A stretch of 64,000 nt of DNA from Anniella stebbinsi (lineage: Eukaryota > Chordata > Lepidosauria > Squamata > Anniellidae), in the NCBI GenBank assembly GCA_029215795.1, contig JARDYH010000002.1:15493001-15557000 (forward strand), given 5' to 3'. Below are positions 34,893 through 46,059 of this stretch, one piece after another. The notes beneath the pieces are model-generated. The model did not search any database and had not been told where the DNA came from. It saw only the letters and a program-made list of their open reading frames with translations. The number at the start of each line of letters is the position of its first letter. The first letter of the stretch is position 1. Made by a program: the position numbers and the translations under genes.

Positions 34893-36129
34893 AAATAATG
34901 TAGCAGGTTTTAGCACTGAGGCGTCAGGTCACCACTTTGAGCACTTCCGGAAGCTTCTAAAGACGCTTTGGGCCTTTCAGGTGAAGGAGCTATTTTACAA
35001 CCACCACCAGAAAACCTACCGCCACGCACCTTCTTATTAAAACAACGCCTCTGCATTCTCATCTCTTCCAATGGGCTTGTGCAATGTAACAGAAACGGAA
35101 GGCAAAACAAGCCTACAGAAAAGGAATGGAAAGGGACCCATGTCTATCTAGCTCCATTTACCCACCCGCAGTTCCACAACCAGGCCAGTTTTCAGATGCT
35201 GCCTTTGCAAGTCAGAAAGTGCAACCCAATACTCAAAAGCAACGGATTTGTTCACTCAGAAGGAACCAAGCTTGAAAGAGAAAACTTTGTCAAGTAGAAC
35301 GGCGCTTTAAGCTTCTCTTCGCTGCTGCCAAATCCCATTACCTAGCAGTCAAAACACACACTCGCTGCCATGTAAACCACTCAGATTACCTTTCACTGAA
35401 AGGAGCGTGAAACACACACATCACACTCAACTGGCAACAATGGTGCATATACAGTCAACATGACAATGACCATATGAGAAAACTGCCAGACTTCAGTAGG
35501 TGAGGGATTACAACTAGATAAAGTGTGAAGTATTTGAACACTTGAAAGTGATACGCAAATAATAATCATATCATAATCATATCATCCTTATTAATTATGA
35601 TTTTAATAATTAGTGGCTTTATTATTAGCATATACAATTTAAAAAGGCCGAAGTTTAGAGCAGCCTCATTCAGTAACGAGCAACCGCAACTGTTAACGGC
35701 TGCAAAGTATTGGCACCAAAAAGAGGAATTACAAAAGCATTAACATATATTAGGAAAATCTGCAGTTAGAAGAGAGGTATGGTTTTAGGCTTTTGAGGTG
35801 AGCCAGAAGGGGAAATAACGAATATTATTATGTACCTTTTTACCTAACCCTCCTTTTTAGAAAATGCTGTGTCTATGGTCTATTTATTCATTGCTCTCCT
35901 TTGGTGTTTTTCTTTATTTTGCTGAAGTCTAGTTAAGGGTTTTAGTTTTTTAAAAAGTGTTGTTGTGTTGTTGTTTTTTTAAAAAAGGCAAAGTAATTGA
36001 AGGTGGGTTCCATGTTGCAGGATGGAGCGAAAGAAGATTCCCAGGTCTGAAACGGTGGCCCTCTGCCCTATTTTACAGAGGATAGTCCAGACTATGCAGG
36101 GCACCCAGAACACCTGGTCACAATCTTCC

Positions 36130-36325
36130 CAATCTGGAAAGATGCATACTAAGACATAGTTAGGCTGCTAACTCTTTGGCAGCTAATGGTTAGTGAGTGT
36201 GCTTAAACTCTGGTTATGTAGCCACCATGTTGAGGAATGGCGCACATGACACACTAAGCCATAATGTTTATTTCAAAATGCTCAACCACCATGGCTTAGC
36301 GTGTCATCTGAACAGGGTCATTGTA
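36130..36325. mobile_element. GTTTAACC-type element
   Basis: Shares gttatgtagccaccatg and tggcttagcgtgtcatctg with the 60.7-kb copy in the opposite direction. Confidence 0.55.
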
Positions 36326-36359
36326 TTTCTAGTTAAATTGTAGTAGTTATTTCTAAAAG

Positions 36360-37125
36360 TTTTATTTATTTGTTTTATTTATTTACAATATTTATATACC
36401 ACTCCCTGAAGATTTCAGAGTGGTGAACAAATAAAATAAAAGAAAATAAAAACAGAATTAAAACTCCATATAAAAAAATACATTTTTAAAAGAACAAAGT
36501 TCAAAACCACAGCCAGTCATTCAGGGAAAGCTTCAGAAACAACAACATTTTCAGGAGGCGCTGGAAGTAATATAATGTTGGCGCCTGCCTGACGTTCAAA
36601 GGCAGCGAGTTCCATAAGAAGGGGGCCACCGCACTGAAGGCTCTTCTCCTGGTGGACACCAATCAGACCATAGGTTCATGTGGAACCACCAGGAGCATGC
36701 CCTCAGACGACCTCAGTGAACCAGCAGGTTGGTAAGGGAGAAGGCGCTCTCTCAGGTATCCTGGTCCCAAGTTGTTTAAGGCTTTGTACACTAGAACCTC
36801 ACACCTGGCCTGGTAGCAAATAGGCAGCCAGTGCAGTTCCCTCAGCAAAGGAGTTGCAGGCTGAAAAGGGGCAGCTCTGGACAACAGCCAAGCTGCTGCA
36901 TTCTGCACTAGCTCCAGCTTCTGGAGCAGCTTTAAGGGCAGCCCCACATACAGCACATTGCAGTTATCCAGCATTGAGGTTACTAATGCCTGTACCACCA
37001 TGGCCAAGCTATCCCTGTCCATATATACATCTAAACTAGCATATGCAGATCTTATGCTAATCCGTGTCCACTTATTGGGAGTAATGCATTTCTCCTTTCT
37101 TAGCAATGTGTAAATGGCCACCCTG
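36360..37125 (-). mobile_element. Degenerate L2-like LINE 3' end
   Basis: The minus-strand frame encodes RDSLAMVVQALVTSMLDNCN, VLYVGLPLKLLQKLELVQNA, then LHWLPICYQARCEVLVYKAL and NNLGPGYLRERLLPYQPAG, closest to the 6.1-kb copy. The AT-rich 3' UTR and tail extend to about 36360. Confidence 0.8.
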
Positions 37126-37209
37126 CCCTGAAAAGGGAGACGAGAATGGCTATAAATTCCTTAGGTCTGCACGTCCCATGCCTGTTTGTATCTAGCTGAA
37201 ACAGTTGTT

Positions 37210-37225
37210 GGGGGGGGGGGGGTTG

Positions 37226-37271
<46 letters not shown>
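37210..37271 (+). repeat. G13 tract, (TA)n and (CA)n compound microsatellite
   Basis: Thirteen G, then about ten TA units and about twelve CA units in direct succession. Confidence 0.9.
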
Positions 37272-37598
37272 TAACCCATAATTATAATTTACATACATAC
37301 AGAGATGTTTTGCACAATCAGGACCTTTGCTTTGCATCTATGAAAGAACACATCAAACAACAAGCCCCAAGCTGCCTGGTTTGCATATCATTTCAATTTC
37401 TTTTGGCAGAAAACTGAGATCATTGCTCAGGGCCTTGGATTGAACCTATTCCTAACCCTCTTTTCCCACGTGGAATGTGAATATCAGAAGGCATGTGTGG
37501 TTTCTGCTGCCATAATTTAAAATGCATATGAAGAAGTGTTAAAAAAATGATTTTGAGCTGAAAATGAGCAGTGTCAACAGCAAGTTTTCACAGGAGGT

Positions 37599-37974
37599 TA
37601 GGGTGACCATATGGAAAGGAGGACACAGCCCGTGTATCTTTAACATCTGTATAGAAAAGGGCATTTCAGCAGGTATCATTTGTATGCATGCAGCACCTGG
37701 TAAAATTCCCTCTTCATCACAACAGTTAAAGCTGCAGGAGCCCTGTCCTGCTGTACTAGAGTGACCAGATACAAAACAGGACACAGCTCCTGCAGCTTTA
37801 AATGTTGTGATGAAGAGGGAATTTCAACAGGTGCTGCATGCATACAAATGACACCTGCTGAAATTCCCTTTTCTAGACAACTGTTAAAGATACAAGAGCC
37901 CTGTCCTCCTTTCCACATGGTCACCCTAATTAAAGGTACAGGAGCCCTGTCTTCCTTTCCACATGGTCACCCTA
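37599..37974. mobile_element. Fold-back hAT-like element, copy f with duplicated end
   Basis: Complete unit 37599-37928, followed directly by a second copy of the terminal 46 bp (37929-37974, again ending ATGGTCACCCTA). No matching target duplication found. Confidence 0.8.
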
Positions 37975-38513
37975 CTCAAGGCATCTTGTCATCCAATCCT
38001 AACACATTTACTCACAAGTAAGTCTCATCAAGTGCAGCAGACCATACTCCCTAGTAACTGTTCAAGATTACAGCCTTGCAGTTCGATCCAAGTGCAAGTG
38101 ATCTTGGAAGTAAGATCCATCCATTCCATGGGGTTTACTCCCAAGTAAGTGTGTACAGGGTTGCAGCCTAACAATGCAATCCTATGCATGTCTCCTTAAA
38201 TGTAAGTTCCTCTGAATACAATGAAACTTGCTCCCAGGTAAGGGTGTATGTATAGGATTGAAGCTTTATAACACTCAGAAGAAGACCCTGCTGGATTAGC
38301 CCGTTTAGTTCAGCATTTTGTTTCCCAAAGATGTGCCTGACAATAGCCCTCTCCCCACTGTAGATTAGTTCATTAATCTACTAATTAAAACTTTCAGCAC
38401 TAGGAAAATTGCATATTTACAAAGCTGATGTCTACTCAGATACTTTTGCCTAGCAATATTCCAAACCTACATTTTATCGCTGCCTTCGATAAGCCAACTA
38501 TCTGGGTTCGTAT

Positions 38514-39413
38514 TAGGGGTGTGCATGGACCCCCCGGATCGGATCGGGACCCGGATCGGGACCTCCAATTTTGTCACGGACCGGTTCGGACAAAATCGGA
38601 GGCCCCCCGGACCGGATCGAGTCCGATCCCGATCCAAAAATCGGAAATTTTTGGATTGGCCGCCATTTTTTTCCCCATAGACTTGCATTGCAATGCAAGT
38701 CTATGGGGAAAAAAATGGCGGCGGGTGGGTGAGGGGGGCCTAACTCCCTCCCTCCCCCCCGGGACCGTCTGCTGTGGACAGCCCCGGCAGGTAAGCCCCC
38801 TCCCCCGTGCTCCCTACCCCCCCCGGGGCCGTCCGCTTCCATCCGCTGGTACCCACGCTGGCGCCGGATGAGAGCGGGCGTCCCGGAAAGGTAAGGGCCC
38901 CCCTCCTCCCCTCCGTGCGCCTCCTCCTTACCTCTCCGGGACACCCGCTCCCGTCCGGCGCCGGCGGCTACTGCCAGCGGGCTTTGCGGCCTGCTCTAGA
39001 GTGGCGCGCCGGGTGATGTCATCACCCGGCGCGCCACCCGGGAGCAGGCCGTGAAGCCCGGGAGCAGTAGTGGCCGGCGCCGGATGGGAGTGGATGTTCC
39101 AGGAAGGTAAGCCCGCCGTGCGTGCCCCCTCCTCCCCTCCCCCCCGCTTACCTTCCCCGCTAGGGAAGCCCCTTCCCCCGCTGTCTACTTCCATTGGCGG
39201 GCGCCCACTGGCACCCGCCAATGGAAGCGATGGCGGGCGCCAGCGGGCACCTGCCGATCCGCCGATCCATCCGAACCGGATCGGAACCTTTTCGGTTCAG
39301 TTCGGATTGGATCAGCCGATCCAGCGGGGAGATCAGAAATCGGATAATTTATCCGATTTCCCCCTGGATCGGATTCGGATCGTGGATCGGAACCGATCCA
39401 GTGCACATCCCTA
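38514..39413. mobile_element. GATCGG-rich hAT-like element (900 bp)
   Basis: TAGGGGTGTGCATGG ... CAGTGCACATCCCTA, flanked by the perfect 8-bp duplication GTTCGTAT (38506-38513 and 39414-39421). The GATCGG-rich ends match the 28-kb element. The middle (38740-39240) is extremely GC-rich and contains several internal inverted repeats. Confidence 0.9.
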
Positions 39414-40109
39414 GTTCGTATAACTAATCAACGTTTCATATCTGAAGGCTGGGAAAGTTCTATTCAGGCTGTGTTACACTGCCTTAGGGTTCTATAACCA
39501 GGCAATTACACCCATCCACGTGATGAGATCAAGTAGGATTTTAATCGGGAAAACTATGGCGTGCAACCATAAAAGGATTTCAAAATGTAGGTGACACCAG
39601 ATTGCAACATACTAATTTTGTGAGCTCTGGCTTACGTAAGATTTCCTTCATAGCTGAAAAGTGTTCAAAACTTCTTCCTCGGTTTCCCTTGCCTTCTCCC
39701 CAACTCCAAGGCCTAGTGGGGAAGTGACATTTTCCAATCGCCTAAGTATGGTTAGCACTGGGACAGTTGTATCTGCACCATGCTTAACCCTGTAGTACCC
39801 GTTTTTGAGCTTGTGTGACCCTGAAACCCGGAGATCCGCATCTCACAAGTTTGAGTTGGGTTGTGTTTTTTAAAGTTACAGCATCTTGCCCCCAATTTCT
39901 TATTTTTGAAAATAATAGTCATCTGTTACGCAAGATTCTTATGAGAATAAATGTAAGCAGAATAGCTCAACAGAATGCAAAGCTATCTTTCTGCATTACG
40001 GGGACAAGCCTAGCCCCCTCTAAAGCTTGTACATCTTATCCTGTCATTTCCCCCTCCCCAACCCCCACCCCAGAGTAATTGCAAGATGGAGTTTGGAAGC
40101 TTTGACTTC

Positions 40110-40295
40110 TATTTTAGATTAACCACAACTTATGATGTCATCTGAACCTAGACAAACTGTGGTTAATCTTCACTACGGTTGGTGGGAACAAGCCAACTTC
40201 AAGCCACAGTTTGTGAAGCTGGCTTGTTTTCACTCACCACAACTGAGATTAATCACAGTTTAGGGTTCGGATGACACATTAAACTGTGGTTGATC
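40110..40295. mobile_element. GTTTAACC-type element
   Basis: aaccacaacttatgatgtca, tctgaacctag and inverted aactgtggttgatctaac. Inverted-repeat structure, related to the copies at 36.1 and 60.7 kb. Confidence 0.5.
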
Positions 40296-40438
40296 TAACA
40301 TGGAAGCAAAGGCTTCCAACTCTCTCACAGCTGCACCAGAGAGGGAACACTCATTAGAAGTAGGAAACCTCCAAATAATTCTCCGAGGAGTGTTATCTCT
40401 GAATTATGTGGCTGAATCCATTTGTATGTGCATGTGTA

Positions 40439-40614
40439 TTTAGGGAGTTGCCATAGTTCAGCAGTAGACCACATGAAGGTCCCAGGTTCAATCCCCGGCA
40501 CCTCCAGGGAGGTCTAGGAAAAAATCTTGGAGAGATGCTGCTAGTCAGTGTCATCGATACTGGGCTAGTTGGACTAATGGTCTGACTCAGTATAAGGCAG
40601 CTTTCTATGTTGCT
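40439..40614 (+). mobile_element. tRNA-derived SINE
   Basis: catagttcagcagtagacca (A-box region), ggttcaatccccggcacctc (B box), then gtctgactcagtataaggca / gctttctatgtt at the 3' end. Full-length-looking copy. Confidence 0.75.
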
Positions 40615-41580
40615 ATGGACGGATCGGTGTATGTGGGTGTGGGTGGGTGGGTGTTTTGTACGGATGTGCACAAATGTGTGGGTGCTTCCAGACAACGCTT
40701 TTATTGTGCAATCGCGCAGCCTCATTCAGAGAATTTTACAGAGGGCAGGTCCAAGATGACATTGTCTTCAAGTTATAGATCTCGTGTGTTTTCCCAATGC
40801 TTCCTCCATCTTTTTTTCTTACCCGGCCGGGGGAGGGGGGCATTAAGGAAGAAAAGACAGAATAGCTGCCCAATGCCTTTTGATTGATAGGAATAGGAGC
40901 CATCTGCCTGGATGTGTAGGAGAGAAACTAAGTGTTCCGGCCTGTTTTTCCTGTTGCCCCCTCCCTGAAAGTTGGCCACATTTGGCCTTTGGGCTGAAAA
41001 GGATTCCCTACCCATGGCCAATGTGGGGAGGATAAAGATTTTATGCAAATTGAGTCACAAGGCTGGGGAGGAGAACAGCAGGATAAAAATTTGGTCATTT
41101 CTATCTCCCCCCTCCCCTTTATTTCCCCAAGACGCTCATCTCAGCATTTCCCCCTAACACCTATTTAATCATGCTAGGCTGATAAGACGGTAGCTTGGCC
41201 AAGGCAAATCCATGACGAGCCAACAACAACACCTTCCCTTCCCAATCATATCACATGAGCTTCTCAAACCAGCCTCAAAGGGTCAGATGAGGGGGAGTAT
41301 TAACCTTGCTCAACATCATGAGCTGCTACTGGAGGGGAGATGCGCAAGAGGCCTGCACATACGCCCCGTCTCCCAAGCATTCAGTGGACAATCACGGTCC
41401 CTGCTCACATGGAGGAGCGCCACGCGTGTATAGATGTGTGTACGTAAATCCCCTTTCATACCAATGCCGAAGATGGAGATATGACGAGGGGACACTTTGG
41501 CTTCAGGGAGTGTGGCTAGCAAGTTCAATCTCATTCCTGCCTTATGTGGTTGCTGAAAATGTGTTGGGAGGGGGTGGGGT

Positions 41581-41700
41581 TAAGAACAGAAGAAGAACCA
41601 TGCTGGATGAGAGCAACGGTCCATCTAGTCCAGCATTCTGTTCACACAGTGGCCAACCGTTTGTCGACCAGGAAGCCACAAGCATGACATGAGCGCAGCA
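41581..41700 (-). mobile_element. CR1 LINE 3' end
   Basis: Starts taagaacagaagaagaacca, then ggtccatctagtccagcatt and cacacagtggccaaccg: the reverse of the CR1 end at 44.4 kb. Confidence 0.75.
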
Positions 41701-43026
41701 GGACCCTCACGACCACATTTCTCAGTTGTCTGAAGAGCCCCAATGGTGATGGGAGACAGGATAAAGTTGACCTGGACTTTATGCAGGAGAGGAAAGTCCA
41801 CGTGGAACTGCCAGTCTGGGCAGCAGCCCAGCGTTCTTTGCAACACCCCGTTCCATATTTGCGGAAAGAACTTCCCAGAACTCACGAAACTCTCCCTTGG
41901 GTCAAGGTTTTCAGAGCGAGAATAAGAACATAAATCAAGGGGCGGAAAATACAGTCTGTCCTAAGAGGGCAATCTCCTGTGCACGTATTTTGGCATGAGA
42001 CCCACTGAACTCAAGAGGACCCCCTCACCATTCAGAGCACACGTCAGGATACTAAAAACAAAACAAAAAAAACAGCAGGCAACTCACCACCCATTAACAT
42101 CACTCCATGCTCATGACAACACTGTGCTCCACCCACCCACCCACTCCCGGGTGGCCTGCGTCACAACGAGGCCGCCGTTGAGAATTGGTGCCCGACAGTG
42201 GCCAATTGTGGGCCAGCACATTTGCATACGGCTGGTGGCACACAGGGTCAAACAAAGGCAATAATGCAGAAAGAACGAGATCTGAGATGAAACTCTCCTT
42301 TGAAAGTCCAGGGCGGGGGAGGGGGTGGAGAGAGAAAGAGAGCAAAGAGGGCTTTGATGGCGAAACAGATTTCTGCCAGCTCTTTTTCTCTCGTTTGGTG
42401 GCCGCAGCACGGGGAACCTTTTCAAGGCAACCTGACAGTTTTGCAGAGCAAATCGGAGACAAACATTCCTTGTCCCAAGAGAGCACAGGCCGGAGAGGCA
42501 CACGTGGGGAGCTGTTGGAGGGGAGGCTAAATCCCTTTGCCTGTTAAATGCAGCCAACAGGACATAGTAAACAAAAGCAAGCAAGCGAAGGGCCTTTCGG
42601 CTCACTACGAGCCAGAGCAAAAGAATTTGGGCAATAAAAAGGAGAAACTGAACTACCGGAGTACTCTAAAATCACCAAGTAGTTTCTATGTCCCCCACCC
42701 TCCAATCCTCTTTACAAGAGAATTAGGGGAGGGGTGAATGGGCCACAATCATGAATCATGAAACTCAGTCACGCCACTGACATCAAGGAGATCTGAACCG
42801 CACCATAAAGCATGTTTTCTGCACTGCTGGGGACAGGGAGGGGTGAGACGTTATAAATACAGGATTTTATGTTGACTGCCTGTTGAGGTCGTAAAACTAC
42901 TCTAATCTGTTCCCAACAGGGAACTTGGAAGCACAACTCTGGTCACAACCCAATTCTTGAAAAGCAAACACTCCCTCCCACCCCACCCAAGTTTGATTTC
43001 TCTGGGATAAAGGGTGTATGTCTAAC

Positions 43027-43163
43027 TGAGCCAACCAGCCTTCCCCAACCGGGAGCTCTGCAGATGTGTTGGACTACATCCCCAGCAATGCTGGCTAGGG
43101 GCTTCTGGGAGTTGTAGTCACATACATCTGGAGGACACCAGGTTAGGGAAAGGTGACCTAAGA
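43027..43163. repeat. Palindromic ACTACAACTCCCA-type repeat
   Basis: agccttccccaaccgggag, gcagatgtgttggactacat, inverted in ctgggagttgtagtcacata and ccaggttagggaaaggtg. Confidence 0.65.
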
Positions 43164-43455
43164 AACAGAGAGCTTTTTCACATGCTACACAGAACCAAAC
43201 TTTAGTCATTCAATAGACCCTCAATCCCATCTTCCTGATGTTATATACATGTTTTAGGCATTTATTCATTTCCTTTTAAAAAGCATCCACTTATCCAAAG
43301 TGTGGTCTAAAACAAAAAGTGGAGTCCAAGAGGTCTCACGAGGACCACATCAGGCAATGTGATCCATGGCCGAAGCCATGTGGAGGGGGCACAGCTCACA
43401 TTACAAGTGCCTGGCCCCTACAGGGCTACCCCAAGTCTGTTTCCCACATCTTTCA

Positions 43456-43478
43456 GTGTGTGTGTGTGTGTGTGTGTT
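43456..43478 (+). repeat. (GT)n microsatellite
   Basis: About eleven GT units. Confidence 0.9.
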
Positions 43479-43760
43479 TACAAAAAGCAGTTATCCCAAC
43501 ACTTTTCTTTGGGAGATCAGGAAACTTGCATGTAGTGTCCTCCACAACTGGTTAATTCCTCTTTCTGGTAAGAGGAAATCCCTGCCATAAACCAACCTTA
43601 CTAACATAATCTGAATTGAAGGAGGGCTTCTAGGCCTTGAGACCCGACAGCTGAAGGGAAGACTGCCCAGGAGATTGCTCCAGCCCCTCAGCAGCCAACA
43701 TCATGGCAAGTGGAAGACCAGCCTGGCCTGAACCCTCAGCCGGCAATCTATCTGCCATTA

Positions 43761-44424
43761 CCATAGTGCCCTTATACAAATCTACGATGAACCCCCTTTG
43801 GAATACAGTGTACAATTCTGGACACCGGACTTTAACAAAACATTGTAGAGTTAGAAAAAGCGCAACTAAAATGATTGCAGAGCTGGAGAAACTCCCCTAT
43901 AAGGGAAGGTAACAACAGCTGGGATTGTTTAGATTAGAAAAAAGTTGAGTAAGGGACGGCATGATAGAGGTGTACAAAATAATGCGCTGCGTGGAGAAAG
44001 TGGAGAGGGAGACATTTTTCTCCCTCTCTCCTAAGACTAGAACCCAATGCGATCATCCCATGAAGCTGATTAGTGAGAGATTCAGGGCCAGGCGAAAGGA
44101 AGGGCTTCTTCACACAGTGCACAGTTAAACTACAGAATCGACTTCCACTATAGCGATGGCCACCAGTTTGGATGGCTTTGAAATGGGGATTGGACAAATT
44201 CATGTAGGATAAGGCTGCTAGTCCTGATGGCTATATGCTACCTCTAATATCAGAAGCAGTGTGTTTATCTACACCAGTTGCTGGGGAACATGGATGGGAG
44301 GGCACTGTTGCGCTCGTGTCCTGCTGGTGGATTTCCCATGGGCAGCTGGTTGGCTACCTGTGAACAGAATACTGGACGAAATGGACTCTTGGTCTGATCC
44401 AGCATGACTCTTCTTATGTTCTTA
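43761..44424 (+). mobile_element. CR1 LINE 3' part
   Basis: Conceptual translation with breaks gives VPLYKSTMNPLWNTVYNSGH, then ATKMIAELEKLPYKGR and SEGRHDRGVQNNALRGES-like sequence, i.e. the C-terminal end of CR1 ORF2 (family pattern: LYKS-VRP-LEY, ATKMI-GLE-LPYEERL, RGDMIEVYK). It ends with ctggacgaaatggactcttg, gtctgatccagcatg and ttcttatgttctta, the CR1 3' octamer-like repeat. Same family as 11.5, 41.6, 57.05 and 62.8 kb. Confidence 0.8.
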
Positions 44425-44669
44425 GCGGCAGGGAGCTTGCTTCCCCCTCCCTGCCAGAAAGAACACTTGACTCCAACTGTCAGCTTCCCTTGGGATGCAG
44501 AGCCAAAGGGACGTTCTGACTGCATCCATCAGCCAGAAGCTTGTGTGAGTAACGTGACTGCTTTTGGAGGAAGGGTTTTGTTATTACAACCTGTTGCTTG
44601 TAAGCAGCCTGGATTGGAAGACAGAGTATACTGTACATCTTCAGAACAACAAATAATAGCTCAACCTCC

Positions 44670-45405
44670 TACTCGAGGCACGAATTCGAGAGCTACAGCA
44701 TCCCAAAGGAATGGCTGGCCAGCTTCTGCTTGAAGATCTCCAGCAAGGGACAGCCCATGACCTCTTACTCCTCGGTAATTGTTTCCACTGTTGCTCGTAT
44801 GATTAAGACATTACTCCTGATCATCGACCAAAACCCATCCTCCTGTAAGTTAAGCCTAGCAGACCTAGTCTTGCCCTGTGGGGCGGCAGGAAAATAAGTA
44901 TTCACCCTGTTCTATTAGGTATTAGAGGAGTGCTATCATGTCTCTTCTCCAAGGGTGCCTCTACAAGAGTGATTTAAAGCTCTTTCAAAGTGCATTACCG
45001 ATTTTACCTCCACATGAACGTAGCACAAATCGGGGGTTGAGGTGCTTTTTCTGTCCAATTATGCGCATTATCGAATGTGCGTTAAATAGCGAGTTTTAAT
45101 TTATCTCAGGAGTTAAAGCGCCTTATGACCATGTAAACAAGCGATGCTGCGCATGTAAACACCTTTAAAGCGCGTTTCATACAACCACTAATGCGCTTCA
45201 CTGCCTCCCGTGTATAGGGATTAGGCGTAAAAGCAACTGCAAGAAGATGCACATAATCAGACAACCAGGCGTCAAACTGAATTCTTGTAGAGGGAACCCA
45301 AGCTCCGCATGCAGTCTCCAACCTTTCTTCATGGGACCTCTTTTCTAGACCCTGACCATCTCTGTCGCTCTCCTCTGAACCTGTTCCAATCGTCTACATG
45401 AGGGG
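44670..45405 (-). mobile_element. CR1 LINE copy, split by a GCGC-rich element
   Basis: The left part runs to 44953 (cttctgcttgaagatctcca, tcctgatcatcgaccaaaac, catgtctcttctcc). The right part starts at 45299 (caagctccgcatgcagtctc, tcgctctcctctgaacctgt, tccaatcgtctaca). Joined at the 4-bp duplication CAAG, the two parts read continuously as a CR1 minus-strand sequence, so the 345-bp insert at 44954-45298 is a later arrival. Confidence 0.75.
44954..45298 (+). mobile_element. GCGC-rich MITE, copy 2 (345 bp)
   Basis: Ends GGTGCCTCTACAAGAG ... TTCTTGTAGAGGGAACC, flanked by CAAG (44950-44953 and 45299-45302). It has lost many of the GCGC motifs seen in the other copies and carries indels, so it is the oldest copy in the window. 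Inserted in a CR1 copy. Confidence 0.8.
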
Positions 45406-45888
45406 TGGGCAATGTGTGGGCTCCACCCAATTCTGAAAGCCCTCTATATGCGAACAGGTCAGACGTCTGCGAAGAGAGATCTATCTATCCCTTGCCTGAC
45501 AGTCTTGCTGTGTGGTAATGAAGAGCAGAGGGAGGGGAGTGATGGCAGAAAGAGAGAGGAAAAGGGGAGGCAAAAAAATCCAGCTCACTCACTCAATTTC
45601 GGCTCTCTCACCCTGCCCACTTTGGCCCTGCTTTCTACCAACGTGAGGCCAACCAACTCCCCTGTAATGGAATGCAGCCTCAACAGAAAAATAGTCGCTC
45701 AGCCCTGGTCCACATCCTTCTTAAAGTACAGTACCCAGAAATAATTATTCAGCAGCTACTTCCCATCAGCCTTCTCTAAAACCCAATTAATTTCATCAGC
45801 ACTGCTCTGTACTTTTCTTCCCTCTGAACTCAACTGATGCCTGATCTCACTGAAGTCCCCTTAAATCAGGAGGAGGAGGAGCTATACT

Positions 45889-46059
45889 AGAGTGACCAGA
45901 TACAAAAGAGGGCAGGGCTCCTGCAGCTTTAACTGTTGTGATGAAGAGGGAATTTCACCAGGTGCTGCATGCATACAAATGACACCAGCTGAAATCCCCT
46001 TTTCAATACCACTGTCAAAGATACAGGAGCTCTGTCCTCCTTTTCATAGGGTCACCCTA
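45889..46059. mobile_element. Fold-back hAT-like element, copy g (half element)
   Basis: Only the half beginning TAGAGTGACCAGATAC and ending AGGGTCACCCTA is present, i.e. the inner junction to one terminus. Confidence 0.75.

Noticed and set aside
37564..38021. Recurring frames with GGQGSCIFNSC and MHAAPGEIPSSSQ in many places.
   Set aside because: They are chance frames in the fold-back hAT-like repeat on either strand, not a gene family.
39070..39414. Open frames of about 110-145 codons on both strands of the 900-bp GATCGG element.
   Set aside because: Both strands are open because of GC-rich, repeat-structured sequence. No transposase motif (such as the hAT dimerisation region) is visible.
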